Source: Candidatus Fukatsuia symbiotica (GTDB lineage Bacteria; Pseudomonadota; Gammaproteobacteria; Enterobacterales; Enterobacteriaceae). From it: 64,000 nt of DNA. Under the pieces are notes generated by a model. It ran no database searches, was not told where the DNA came from, and saw only the letters and a program-made list of their open reading frames with translations. Position 1 is the first letter of the stretch; each line of letters opens with the position of its first letter. The stretch spans positions 62,001-126,000 of the forward strand of contig NZ_CP021660.1 in NCBI RefSeq assembly GCF_003122425.1, read 5' to 3'. Made by a program: the position numbers and the translations under genes. Of this stretch, positions 24,057 through 33,293 are shown one piece after another.

Positions 24057-24583
24057 TCTGTTTTCTTTACGCAGGCGGCCGCGCCTCCGTACTTGCCTTC
24101 GAACTCGCCAGCCGGCTACCGCCGCAAGCACGGACCAACTTGCAGCATTTATTCCTGACCGATAGCCACGCGCCGAACTGCCTGCGCCTACAGAATCTGG
24201 ACAATCGCAGTTTCTTTGAGGAACTGCGCCAACTTGATGGCCGGACGGCCGAGGTACTGGATAACAGGGAACTTATGAGCTTGCTGCTGCTCATGCTCAG
24301 TGCCGACTTCACGCTAATCGAAAATCACCAGCCACAATCCGTGAACATGCTCGATACAGATATCACCCCCTTAGCAGGAGACAGTGATGATGGCGTGATC
24401 ATTGATGCAGTTGCTGACTGGATCCGTTTCACCCGAGGTAGTTTTGAGATGCACGTACTGAGCGGTGATCACTTTTTTTTGAGATTGCTGTTGTGTTTTA
24501 TTGCGGAAGTTAGCCAAATTTGGCCAGCCGAACGTGCATCCCCTGCCTGCCTTCGCTGGCGGGCCCAAATCATAGTCCGGTGA
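24047..24583 (+). CDS. Type II thioesterase-like protein lacking the nucleophile region
   Basis: This 178-residue protein is a shortened type II (editing) thioesterase; the family is usually near 240 residues. It opens with MRLICFLYAGG, equal to the conserved start (CFPHAGG), then jumps straight to VLAFELASRL, which normally follows the GHSMG nucleophile elbow. The later parts are retained: ELMSLLLLMLSADF, the acid segment and the GDHFFL catalytic-His motif. An in-frame deletion of about 65-75 residues including the active-site Ser is the simplest reading. As written it should not hydrolyse misloaded thioesters. The start at 24047 overlaps the end of the glycosyltransferase gene. Confidence 0.75.
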   Translation: MRLICFLYAGGRASVLAFELASRLPPQARTNLQHLFLTDSHAPNCLRLQNLDNRSFFEELRQLDGRTAEVLDNRELMSLLLLMLSADFTLIENHQPQSVNMLDTDITPLAGDSDDGVIIDAVADWIRFTRGSFEMHVLSGDHFFLRLLLCFIAEVSQIWPAERASPACLRWRAQIIVR

Positions 24584-24623
24584 CAAGCGACAAGTCACCT
24601 TCATCTGCGCAGAGGTAACTCCT

Positions 24624-25148
24624 ATGTTCTATTCCGTCGATGTCTTTCGAAGCATCCCTAAGCTAGCCAAACACTGGGAAATCATCCGCGACGAGCTGGA
24701 TGGTTTAGCTCAAAACGCCTTCATGAAATGGCCCGAGACCGATATTTACGACGGCAACTGGACAGTGTTTCCGCTATTCAAGATCGGTCAACGAGTAGAG
24801 CGCAACTGTTTGCTGTGCCCAGAAACCTCGCACATGCTCGCGGCTGTGCCAGGCATGGTCAATGCGGGATTCTCTTCGCTAGCGCCGGGAACCTACATCG
24901 GGCCCCACCATGGCTATACCAACAAAGTACTCCGCTGCCACATCGGGTTGAGGCCTTCTGAAGATAGTGCAATCCGGGTCGGAGAAGAGGTGCGCTCCTG
25001 GAGTGCTGGCTCGAGTTTCGTTTTTGACGACACCATCGAGCACGAGGCGTGGAACCGGGGAACGCGCATCCGCACCATACTGCTGTTCGATTTCAAACGT
25101 GATCCAGAGCAGGAAGTGAGTTTTCCAGAAGTTGTCTATTTATACTGA
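24624..25148 (+). CDS. Aspartyl/asparaginyl beta-hydroxylase-like dioxygenase
   Basis: A 174-residue member of the Asp/Asn beta-hydroxylase (AspH/LpxO-like) Fe(II)/2-oxoglutarate family. The core GTYIGPHHGYTNKVLRCHIGL holds the first iron-binding His, SFVFDDTIEHEAWNRG holds the second, and RTILLFDFKR carries the Arg expected for 2-oxoglutarate. The ribosome site AGAGG precedes ATG 24624. In an NRPS cluster the natural role is beta-hydroxylation of an amino-acid side chain, on the carrier protein or after release. The unassigned last A domain, with its Asn/Asp-like pocket, is one candidate for the substrate; this link is inference only. Confidence 0.82.
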   Translation: MFYSVDVFRSIPKLAKHWEIIRDELDGLAQNAFMKWPETDIYDGNWTVFPLFKIGQRVERNCLLCPETSHMLAAVPGMVNAGFSSLAPGTYIGPHHGYTNKVLRCHIGLRPSEDSAIRVGEEVRSWSAGSSFVFDDTIEHEAWNRGTRIRTILLFDFKRDPEQEVSFPEVVYLY

Positions 25149-25161
25149 GAAACATCAGGCA

Positions 25162-26241
25162 ATGTCTATTCTCATCGTAACGGGTTCCGGTGGACTAATT
25201 GGCTCCGAAGTAATCGAAACTCTGGCTCCAGAATTTGATCTGGCCATCGGCATCGACAATAACATGCGCGCAAGCTTTTTCGGCGAGTACGGCGACACTA
25301 CCAGGCGACGGCGTCACTTGGAAACGAACGTATCCAACTATCGCCATTACGATCTGGACGTGCGTGATCGTGATGGTTTGATCAGTTTGGTTCGGAAAAA
25401 CCCACCAGATCTGGTGGTTCATGCCGCAGCCCAGCCAAGCCACGATCTAGCGGCGAGAATTCCCTTCGATGATTTCGACATCAATGCCGGTGGCACGCTG
25501 AATTTGCTAGAATCTACCCGACGTGCAAATCCCGAATGCGTATTCGTCCACATGTCGACGAACAAGGTCTATGGTGACAGTCCAAACCGCCTACGCCTGA
25601 CTGAAACAAAGACACGTTGGGTCTACGCCAACAAGGCCAATGCTGATGGCATCGATGAGCAGTTCCCTATCGACCAATCCTGTCATTCGATATTTGGTGC
25701 CTCGAAGGTCGCCGCGGACGTAATGGTGCAGGAATACGGTCATTATTTTGGCCTTCGGACCTGCTGTCTGCGTGGAGGCTGCCTGACAGGTCCAAACCAG
25801 TCTGGTGTACAACTGCACGGTTTTCTCAACCACCTCATCCGTTCGGTTGTGCTCGGACAGGAGTATACAATCTTCGGCTACAAGGGCAAACAGGTACGCG
25901 ACAATATCCACTCACGCGACGTCTGTGCCTTCATTCGTGAGTTCTACCGAGTCCCTAGGTTAGCGGAAGTCTACAATCTGGGAGGAGGGGTGGACAACAG
26001 CATCTCCGTGCTCGAGGCCTTGGAAGCTGTAGGGCGCGCGAGCGGGCGCACGCCCGTCTATAGCTATCAAAATACGGCTAGGACTGGTGATCACATCTGC
26101 TATATCAGTAATCTTTCGAAGATTCGCGTACACTACCCGAACTGGAAAATCAGCACATCCTTGGAGTTCATGATCGAAGAAATGGTCGACCAAATGCGTG
26201 TATCAGAGCAGGCTCCTCGGCCCTCCTATCACATACCCTGA
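25162..26241 (+). CDS. NAD-dependent nucleotide-sugar epimerase, CDP-paratose/tyvelose epimerase-like
   Basis: An extended SDR of about 359 residues. The NAD-binding GSGGLIG is at residue 9, the active-site Ser region is HMSTNKVYGD, and GKQVRDNIHSRDVC in the C-terminal part matches the substrate lobe of CDP-tyvelose/paratose 2-epimerases. The usual catalytic YxxxK reads SIFGASK, that is Phe in place of Tyr, which is unusual for a working epimerase. The start at 25162 follows CAGG by a few bases. It most likely supplies or modifies the sugar donor for the glycosyltransferases. The gene is the last before the IS remnant that splits the cluster. Confidence 0.8.
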   Translation: MSILIVTGSGGLIGSEVIETLAPEFDLAIGIDNNMRASFFGEYGDTTRRRRHLETNVSNYRHYDLDVRDRDGLISLVRKNPPDLVVHAAAQPSHDLAARIPFDDFDINAGGTLNLLESTRRANPECVFVHMSTNKVYGDSPNRLRLTETKTRWVYANKANADGIDEQFPIDQSCHSIFGASKVAADVMVQEYGHYFGLRTCCLRGGCLTGPNQSGVQLHGFLNHLIRSVVLGQEYTIFGYKGKQVRDNIHSRDVCAFIREFYRVPRLAEVYNLGGGVDNSISVLEALEAVGRASGRTPVYSYQNTARTGDHICYISNLSKIRVHYPNWKISTSLEFMIEEMVDQMRVSEQAPRPSYHIP

Positions 26242-26247
26242 GCTAAG

Positions 26248-26880
26248 TGTAATGGTCTAATGTTTCCGGACACTTCTAAAGACTGCTAGTAAAATGTCTC
26301 TAGGAGGAAACAATGGACAATAAAGTTAAGCAAGCGAAATACAGTCTGGAGTTTAAACAAGACGCGGCAAAGTTAGTCATGGAAAAAAAATATACCTGTC
26401 AACAAGCGGCAGACAGTTTGGGGGGTTCATTAAGTGCCATAAGACGCTGGGTCAGTGCTGAAAAAGGGGCGATATCCGCGACAGGCTCTGAACAGACAAA
26501 TCTTGGCCTAGCAGAGCGTGAAGAATTAATTCGTCTGCGCAGAGAGCGCAATAACTTATTGATGGAGCGTGAAATTTTAAAAAAATCAGCGGTCTTCTTT
26601 GCGAAAGAAAACGGATAATATTTCAGTTTATTCGTGAGCAAAAGGACCTATCCGGTGAGCTTGTTATGTCGTGTGATGAAAGTCAGTCGCAGTACTCAGA
26701 CCGAGGCAGTCAGTACACCAGTAGCGAATACGGGAAGCATCTGTCGGTCATGGGTATGCAGCAGGCAAGCCACAGTGGAAAAGGCCAGTGCTGGGATAAT
26801 GCTCCCACAGTCAGCAACAGAGAAACATTTGAAACTGGTGTATCTTATCTAGAATTGACAGTACACCTCAAACCGTAGTT
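26248..26880 (+). mobile_element. Internally deleted IS3-family element inside the peptide cluster
   Basis: A complete OrfA of 101 residues (26313-26618; HTH of the AADSLGGSLSAIRRW type and the C-terminal coiled coil ending LMEREILKKSA) is followed by a broken OrfB. Only the first 25 or so codons of OrfB and a 3' piece remain, the latter in another frame and containing SDRGSQYTSSEYGKHL and GKGQCWDNAP, parts of the DDE domain. The catalytic core between them is deleted. The element is AT-rich and sits between two GC-rich sugar genes (25162 and 26899) that presumably were neighbours. The left edge is estimated from the unusual bases after the epimerase stop. It cannot transpose on its own. Confidence 0.8.
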
Positions 26881-26898
26881 GGCCCGAAGGAGGTTGCT

Positions 26899-27843
26899 TT
26901 GGAACTTATACGCAAGCGAGTACTAGTTACGGGCGGTGCCGGTTTCCTTGGATCACATTTATGCGAACGACTAGTGGCGTTGGGCCATGATGTACTCTGC
27001 GTCGACAACTATTTCACGGGCACCAAAGGAAACGTGGCTTCACTGATGGACAGGCCTCAATTCAAGGTCATGTGCCACGATGTAACCCAACCGCTGTTCG
27101 CCGAAGTCGATGAAATCTATAATTTGGCCTGCCCTGCGTCGCCAGCCCATTACCAGTTAACTCCTGTGCAGACAATTAAAACTAGCATAATGGGGGCAAT
27201 TAACATGCTCGGCCTGGCCAGGCGCACCCAGGCGTGCATCCTGCAAGCCTCCACGAGTGAGGTCTATGGCAATCCCAGCGTACATCCGCAATCAGAAAAC
27301 TATCACGGAAACGTCAGCGTGCTCGGCACCCGAGCTTGCTACGATGAAAGCAAGCGCTGCGCTGAGACACTTTTTTTCGATTACCGGCGTCAGTACAATG
27401 TCAAAATCAAGGTTGTGCGAATCTTTAACACCTATGGCCCGCGGATGCATCCCAACGATGGCAGGGTAGTGTCGAATTTCATCGTGCAGGCCTTGCGTGG
27501 CGAAGATATTACCCTGTATGGCAACGGCAGCCAGACGCGGGCATTCTGCTACGTCGACGACCTTATCGACGGCCTCATACGCATGATGAAAACCACAGAC
27601 CAGTTGATCGGCCCGGTGAACCTAGGTAATCCTCATGAGATAACCATGCGCGAGCTGGCGGAGCATGTGGTCCGTCTAACCCGTTCACATTCCAGAATCA
27701 TCCAACGTCCCTTACCGATCGATGACCCGACTCATCGCTGTCCCGATATAAGCAAAGCCCGCCAGGAACTGGGATGGAAGCCACAGGTTGGCTTAGAAGA
27801 TGGCTTAATGCGATGCATTGATTATTTCGATGGTGTACTGTAG
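26899..27843 (+). CDS. UDP-glucuronate decarboxylase (UDP-xylose synthase) family protein
   Basis: A 314-residue extended SDR. The NAD motif [11 protein letters not shown], the STSEVYG active-site segment, YDESKR catalytic Tyr/Lys and [18 protein letters not shown] are those of UDP-glucuronic acid decarboxylases, which make UDP-xylose. dTDP-glucose 4,6-dehydratase is a less likely alternative. The start is TTG 26899: GAAGGAGG lies 6-7 bases upstream and the protein begins at the right place for the fold. The gene belongs with the epimerase and the two glycosyltransferases as a sugar-donor set for the peptide, now separated from them by the IS remnant. It ends the GC-rich region. Confidence 0.85.
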   Translation: MELIRKRVLVTGGAGFLGSHLCERLVALGHDVLCVDNYFTGTKGNVASLMDRPQFKVMCHDVTQPLFAEVDEIYNLACPASPAHYQLTPVQTIKTSIMGAINMLGLARRTQACILQASTSEVYGNPSVHPQSENYHGNVSVLGTRACYDESKRCAETLFFDYRRQYNVKIKVVRIFNTYGPRMHPNDGRVVSNFIVQALRGEDITLYGNGSQTRAFCYVDDLIDGLIRMMKTTDQLIGPVNLGNPHEITMRELAEHVVRLTRSHSRIIQRPLPIDDPTHRCPDISKARQELGWKPQVGLEDGLMRCIDYFDGVL

Positions 27844-28093
27844 TGATTAGCAGATAAATTTCCCTTATGGCATAGGCGTTATAAATTGATGTATACCTTA
27901 GAGATGGGCGTTGGTGCATGGAGGTGTGAAGGTTGTGACTTCCCCTTTCCCCAAGGGAGTTATGACACTGTCACTTCCTTACGGACGGAGTGAGGGCGTG
28001 CTGCGGCCAAAAGCCGATTAAGAACGGCAACACCTATAGCTGCGCGCTCTAATTTTGATTACAATATAAGAAAATAATCCCAATGAGCTAAAG
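27844..28093. other. Boundary between the GC-rich cluster and the AT-rich IS block
   Basis: No intact gene. Near 28010-28052 one frame reads IKNGNTYSCAL then stops, which recalls the zinc-ribbon start of IS1-type InsA proteins, so a small IS1-like remnant is possible but weakly supported. Base composition falls from GC-rich to AT-rich within this stretch, which makes it the likely right edge of the acquired peptide cluster. Confidence 0.4.
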
Positions 28094-28826
28094 ATGAGTT
28101 ATTCAGTTGATTTTCGCCGTAAAGTACTCAGTATTCGAGAGCAAGAAGGATTGAGCATAAGAGAAACCGCTAAGCGTTTTCACATTGGCACGGATTCGCT
28201 AACGCGTTGGCTAAGGCGGATAGAGCCTCAACAGTCGGGTCCGCGTCGGGGTAAGATTGACAAGGAAGCATTAATCAAAGATGTTGAGCTTTATCCTGAT
28301 GCTTACCAACGGGAACGCGCGGCCCGTTTTGGGGTGTGTAGGAAAGCCATTTGGCAGGCGTTGAAAAAACTGGGCATCACCTGTAAAAAAAACGCGACGT
28401 CATCCCAAGGCAGACGAAGCCGCCCGGCACACCTTCCAGGAAAAAATAGACAACTATAAAAAGCAGGGAAAATCGTTGGTTTATCTTGACGAAAGCGGTT
28501 TCGCAAAAGATATGCCGCGAACTCACGGGTATGCGAGGCGAGGTCAACGCTGTTTTGGCGTTCAAGATTGGCAGGCTAAGGGCCGCACTAACGTGATTGG
28601 CGCCTTATTAGGCTTTGCCCTGATAGCGGTCGGACTCTTTACCTGTTCGATTAACAGTGATGTTTTTTACACCTGGGTCACACAACTGCTCCTGCCTTCT
28701 CTCCCTAACAACTCTGTCATCGTCATGGACAACGCCAGTTTTCACAAGCGGCAGGACATTCAACAGGTCATTATTAACGCCGGGCATCTCATTGAATACC
28801 TGCCTCCTTACTCACCTGACCTCAAT
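28094..28826 (+). pseudogene. IS630-family transposase, frameshifted and truncated by an IS4-family insertion
   Basis: The N-terminal half (28094-28459) is an HTH protein (MSYSVDFRRKVLSIREQEG). The second half (YLDESGFAKDMPRTHGYARRG, VIVMDNASFHKRQDIQQ, YLPPYSPDLNP) carries the DDE core of Tc1/mariner-like IS630 transposases. The two halves are in different frames, joined at a run of eight A at 28385-28392; IS630 elements sometimes bridge such A runs by slippage, so the frameshift may be natural. The gene is cut after YSPDLN by the inverted repeat of an IS4-type element at 28827, so the copy is dead. Confidence 0.85.
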
Positions 28827-30277
28827 CCTCACTTTTACCCACAATTTTTGTTATTAAGAATAATGAACAATCTCACATTTTCTTGCAGGATCTCATACCC
28901 TCGCCAAAGCGACATTATTCCCGGTAAACCCTCGGCACGTCGGTTAAGAAATCCTCCCAATTGACCCAGCCATGTTATTGCCTGAAGCACTGTGGGGGGA
29001 TGCTCGGGAAGGCGGCTTGTTGTCTGTATTCTGCAATACAGCGTTTGCCATTCTATCTTTGACAACACATCGGTGCAGGTAGCCTCAGGACACAACGCTG
29101 CCATTTTGGTCATATACATCAGTTTGAAGGCGATAATGCTTTTGAGGGTGATCATTTTCGTTAGTTTGGTTGCCGTATTTAAACGACATTGTTCAACACA
29201 ACATCCTGATTTCAGTGTGTTGAAGAACTCTTCTATCTTCTATCTCAGTCTATACCAATTCACTTTCTCTTCTGCTTCAAGGGCGTCAGTGGCCGTCAAA
29301 TTGGTCAATAATACCCATTCGACAGGCGCTACTCCTTCTGGAGGAGGCTGTTCTTTAACACTGATGGCAGATACGTGAACCTTTTCATGGATATGCCGTG
29401 AAGCGTCTTTATTGGTAGGCCCATAAACTAAATTATTTCTAATGGGGAGCCAGCCTGAAGACAAGGCGGTTTGCACCGTTGTTTTTTTCCCCTTTTCATC
29501 GATAAATTTTCTGTCTTTCCGGTTGCGGATAATAAAAAATGTTTTTAGTGAGCTTGCAACCCGAAAAAGTTCGAAAATATCCGCTTCTCTGTCTCCCAGC
29601 GTGATTAAGCAGGTATCTTTGGGTATCAGCGCCGCTGTCTCGTAGAGGGTCTCTATCCACTTAATACTTTCTTTCTCTTTCATTGTCGATTGATAAAGCC
29701 GCCGCTGTTTTTCCTGAGGGGTTTCCTCTCGGGAAACACGTGACCAGCATTTAAGCGAGGATAACCCAAGCGGCAAGCCCTCCTGAGTTACCATCAAACT
29801 TGCATGAAGCATCAACCCCATTTTATGTTTGTGATAGGCTTTAGATATACTTCCCAACCCCTCTGTCTTTTTATGTGAGTCAAAGTTCAACTCTGATGTG
29901 TCCTGAAGAGAAAAAACCAGTGAATGCCCCTCCAGACGTTTTTGTGTTTGCACACAATGTGTACGGAATAGCGCGCTCTCGCTCACTCTCTCATTGCTAA
30001 AAAATCGATAAGCTCCTTTGGCCTGTGACCAGGAGCCATGACAGCTTGGGTAAATTGAACCTGACGCTTTTGATGATAATAAGCCCGCTGTTTCAAAAAA
30101 ACGCTCTTTAAGGCGTTTATCTCCGAAATCAATTTGATGAAATTCTTCACGGATCCACTCATTCCCATTACCCGTTACTGTTTTCATGTGCCTGTTTCCT
30201 GATTTAACTATTGACTCTACCAATAATCCAATTTCACCTGAATCATTTTTCATTCAACGTTGTGGGTAAAAGTGAGG
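28827..30277 (-). mobile_element. IS4-family insertion sequence with terminal inverted repeats
   Basis: The element is bounded by an exact 18-base inverted repeat, CCTCACTTTTACCCACAA, at 28827-28844 and its complement at 30260-30277. It contains one transposase gene on the minus strand. It sits exactly inside an IS630 sequence on the left, and the right flank is the same site of a second IS630 copy in inverted orientation (CAAT before it, ATTAAGATCAGG after it), so the flanks are mirror images rather than direct repeats. That suggests recombination between two IS630 copies that both carried the insertion. Confidence 0.85.
28835..30253 (-). pseudogene. IS4-family (Tn5-like) transposase with an internal amber codon
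   Basis: Read through, the frame encodes about 472 residues, close to the 476 of Tn5 transposase. The N-terminal part has FGDKRLKERF and the AKGAYRFFSNERV region, then ISLQDTSELNF-type and LGDREADIFELF motifs carry the catalytic Asp residues. The protein stops at a TAG (29240-29242) inside WYRLR-stop-KIEEFFNTLK, where relatives have WYRLRWRIEEF; a TGG to TAG change is the simplest explanation. The catalytic Glu of the YREK-type box lies after this stop, so the stopped product would be inactive. Confidence 0.8.
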
Positions 30278-30715
30278 ATTAAGATCAGGCGAGTAAACTT
30301 TCCACTATCGAGGTGTGAAAAACCTTGTTGTCGATGTTAAATAAACAGAGGCAAGCGGCCGACAACACACCGGCAATGAAAGCAGTGATAACATGGGTTT
30401 GTCTCTTAGACTGCCAGTCCTGCTTGTCGTAACATCTTTTTCCATGGGTAGCATAACCATAAGTATGGGGCATATCGTGGGCAAAGCCGCTTTCATCGAG
30501 ATAAATAATCTCCCTGCCTTCAGCTTGCCAAGTGGCTCCCCGGCCTTGGAATGTTGCAGGTTTTTTTATAAGTGATATCCCGTTTTTTCAACGTCTACCA
30601 AATGGTTTTCGTGCTCACTAAAACGCTTCGCGGTAGCTCTTATGCTCAGGTCTTCCTGTTCTTGAACACTGAGGATTTTTCGCCGAAAATCAACTGAGTA
30701 ACTTATCTTTAGCTC
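30278..30715 (-). pseudogene. Decayed IS630-family transposase, minus-strand copy
   Basis: On the minus strand the start region reads YSVDFRRKILSVQEQED, matching the copy at 28094, and MPHTYGYATHGKRCYDKQDWQSKR matches its catalytic half. Large internal deletions remove part of the N-terminal domain and the stretch around the second catalytic Asp, and a stop follows VESLLA. The copy ends at the right inverted repeat of the IS4 element. Confidence 0.75.
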
Positions 30716-30722
30716 GTTTGGT

Positions 30723-30941
30723 TTGTTTTTTTACATTGTAATTATTGTCATGGATAACGTTAGTTTACACAAACGTCAGGACATTCAACAAGCCATTAGA
30801 AGCGCCGGGCATCTGATTGAATATCTCTTTCCTTACTCACCTGACCTTAACCTCATTGAATACAAATGGGCACAAGCCAAGAGCAAAAGAAGAGCCATAA
30901 ATTGTGATATCGATCGCCTATTTTATGAACTGATTAATTAA
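30723..30941 (+). pseudogene. C-terminal remnant of a third IS630-family transposase
   Basis: Encodes IVIIVMDNVSLHKRQDIQQAI, then YLFPYSPDLNLIEYKWAQAKSKRR and a short tail to a stop. This is the last quarter of an IS630 transposase with the second Asp and the final Glu of the catalytic triad. The first three quarters are absent; the fragment begins where the minus-strand copy begins, back to back. Confidence 0.8.
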
Positions 30942-31270
30942 TTAAAATTAAATCTCCCAGTTATATTAAAAAAACCAGTGTCTTTATCCTGGCTGGAGCA
31001 TTATAACGGTCAGGAAGTGAACTATACCTCAGCCACCAAACCCGACAACAAGAAAAGCTTGACCTCAGTATGGGAGAGTTTATTAGATGTTTTATTAGCC
31101 ATATTCTGGATAAAAATTTTATAATGATTCGATATTATGGTTTCTTTGCGCCCCATCGCCGGACTAAACTGCTGATGATTTATACTTTGTTGAAGTAATG
31201 AGTTAACATCACTTATGCAGCGATGTTAAAATGACCGATTTGTTTTATTTATCATCGTTATCAACAAATT
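30942..31270. other. Intergenic stretch with an unidentified short coding remnant
   Basis: No recognisable gene. One frame at about 30985-31125 reads SWLEHYNGQEVNYTSATKPD and on to a double stop; it looks like a fragment of a larger protein but was not identified. The left inverted repeat of the Tn3-like element that should lie here was not found. Confidence 0.35.
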
Positions 31271-33250
31271 ATGGATAATTTAATCACCAGCTTCATGTAT
31301 CATGTAAGGCGTATTATGGCGGAAGCCAAAGCTTATGCCGATAAGAAAAAAACCGAATACCATTCCGATCTGGTTGTTGATTTGCCTAAACTCGCTAAAT
31401 TTCTCACGTGGTTTCCCAAACGAAAATTCAGTCTGAATCATGATGAATTAAATCAGGCGGCTTATAAAATCCTGCCAGAAGAGCAATTCCCCGTTATAGC
31501 GCAATTTTTACAGGGAAGCACCTTTGATACAAAAGCAGCAATGCGTGAATTTTATTTAAAATCATCACGCTTATTCGCACTTTATCTAAGGCCAATCGTG
31601 CTAACCGTTCCATTTGTATTTTATAAAGAAAAAAATGAGGTTATCGCGCTGATTGATTTAATAAAAAAGCACTATGGTAGCGGAAAGGGTCCATCAACAT
31701 TGATATTACCACAAGCACTTAAAGACGCTATATCCAGAACACAGCTCGCTTATTTGAAGAAAGGATCCAGTGAGGAACAGGTCGATCCCCATTTATTTGA
31801 ATGCTTTGTTTACCATAAAATGTATCGTCGTCTGGATAAAGGCCTGCTCTGTTGCAATGAAAGTGTTTCTCACTGTGATATCAATCATGACTTGATCAGC
31901 GATGGGTTGGTCGATGATGTTGAAAAAATAGCGCTTGAATTTGGTTATCCAAAAATCCCAAATTATTGCGACCAACGCTTGGATGATGCCCTTTTGATGC
32001 TGGACACCACATGGGATAAAACGACAAAACGGATAAACCATCGAGAAAATACAGGGTTCAGTATAAAAGAAACCAAAACGGGCGGACAAGACTGTCGCTT
32101 GGATTATGATAGCAAGACGCCTCTTGAGGACGCTTTTTTCAGCACCTTGCCTCAGGTAGAAATACCCGACCTCATGCTGTATATGGGGGAGCGGATTAAC
32201 ATGTGGAGTTCTTTTACCCACATAAGAACACGCTACAATAAAAAAAAGGAACCCCCGCCGCTGGCCATTACCGCCTGTATTCTATCGGAGGCCTTTGGCA
32301 TTAGTATAGAAAAGAGGGCAGAAATGTCTGATCTAAACCCTAACCTAATGCGCTCAACTCAAGAAGATTTTATACGCACAGCGCAGCGAATGACACAGTG
32401 GCTAACTTTATCCACTCACTGCCTATTTTTAAGCAATGGAATTTATTAGATGAAAAATTGTTAGCAGATGCGGATGGGCAAAAACTTCCGACCAGTGAAA
32501 GTACTATCCAGTCAAGGTATTCAAAAAAACATCTTGGGAAATCTCCTGGGCTGTCCATTTATACATTGATAGCCAATTTTGTTGCCGTTAATGCCAAGAA
32601 TATTGGGCTTAATGAATATGAAGGGCATTCTCTTTATGACGTCATTCATGGTAATAAAACAGACATTACTATCGACAGGGTAACGGGTGATAATCACTCT
32701 CTGAATAAGCTAAATTTTGTTATATTGGATTCTATATACGCAAAGTCACATTGTTAGAAAACTAAATTCCTCTGCGCGTTACGCTGGATTAAAAAGAGCA
32801 CTGATTGAATATAATACCCTCTTTAAAAGCACACATGTATTGAATTTAATCGATAATATGACGCTTCGAAAGGCTATCCGAACGGCCAGAAATCGAACAG
32901 AGGCCTATCAACAGTTACAAGGTCTCATCAGGAAAATTTATCACGGGGTTTTTAAAGGAAAAAAGAGAATAACTAATCAGGTCAGCGCGCATGCAGTAAG
33001 ACTGGTTGCAAATTCTGTCATTGCGTACAACGCTATTATTTTAAATACCCTTTATGAAAAAATGCAAGTAGTAGAGGGAGTTAGCCAGACAATTATTGAT
33101 GAATTTGTCAGGATTTCTCCTATTGCCTGGGCGCACATTGCCTTTACTGGTAAGTACCATTTTAAAAAGAGCAAGAGTGGTGTTGATTTGGATACGATGA
33201 TCAATGAGCTTGAAAAACATTTAAAACGATGCTTCTGGAAAGCCGCTTAA
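31271..33250 (+). pseudogene. Tn3-family transposase (TnpA), truncated and frameshifted
   Basis: Three consecutive pieces in different frames (31271-32449, about 32450-32757, 32717-33250) together resemble the middle and end of a Tn3-type TnpA. The first ends in EIPDLMLYMGERINMWSSF and AEMSDLNPNLMRST, the second has SIYTLIANFVAVNAKNIG, and the third has the typical C-terminus with ARLIANSVIAYNA-like and ISPIAWAHIAFTGKYHF segments. The usual N-terminal domain is missing, so about a third of a 1000-residue protein is gone. The 3' end is followed by a Tn3-type terminal repeat. The element is immobile. Confidence 0.75.
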
Positions 33251-33251
33251 C

Positions 33252-33290
33252 TGAGAACGAACACTTTTGGGGGTTCCTCCACACGACCCC
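33252..33290 (-). repeat. Tn3-family right terminal inverted repeat
   Basis: Read on the minus strand, this stretch begins GGGGTCGTGTGG and ends TCTCAGTTAAG. Tn3-family repeats are about 38 bases, start with GGGG and end in TTAAG or a close variant, so length and both ends agree. It lies immediately after the tnpA remnant. The matching left repeat is not visible. Confidence 0.65.
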
Positions 33291-33293
33291 ATT

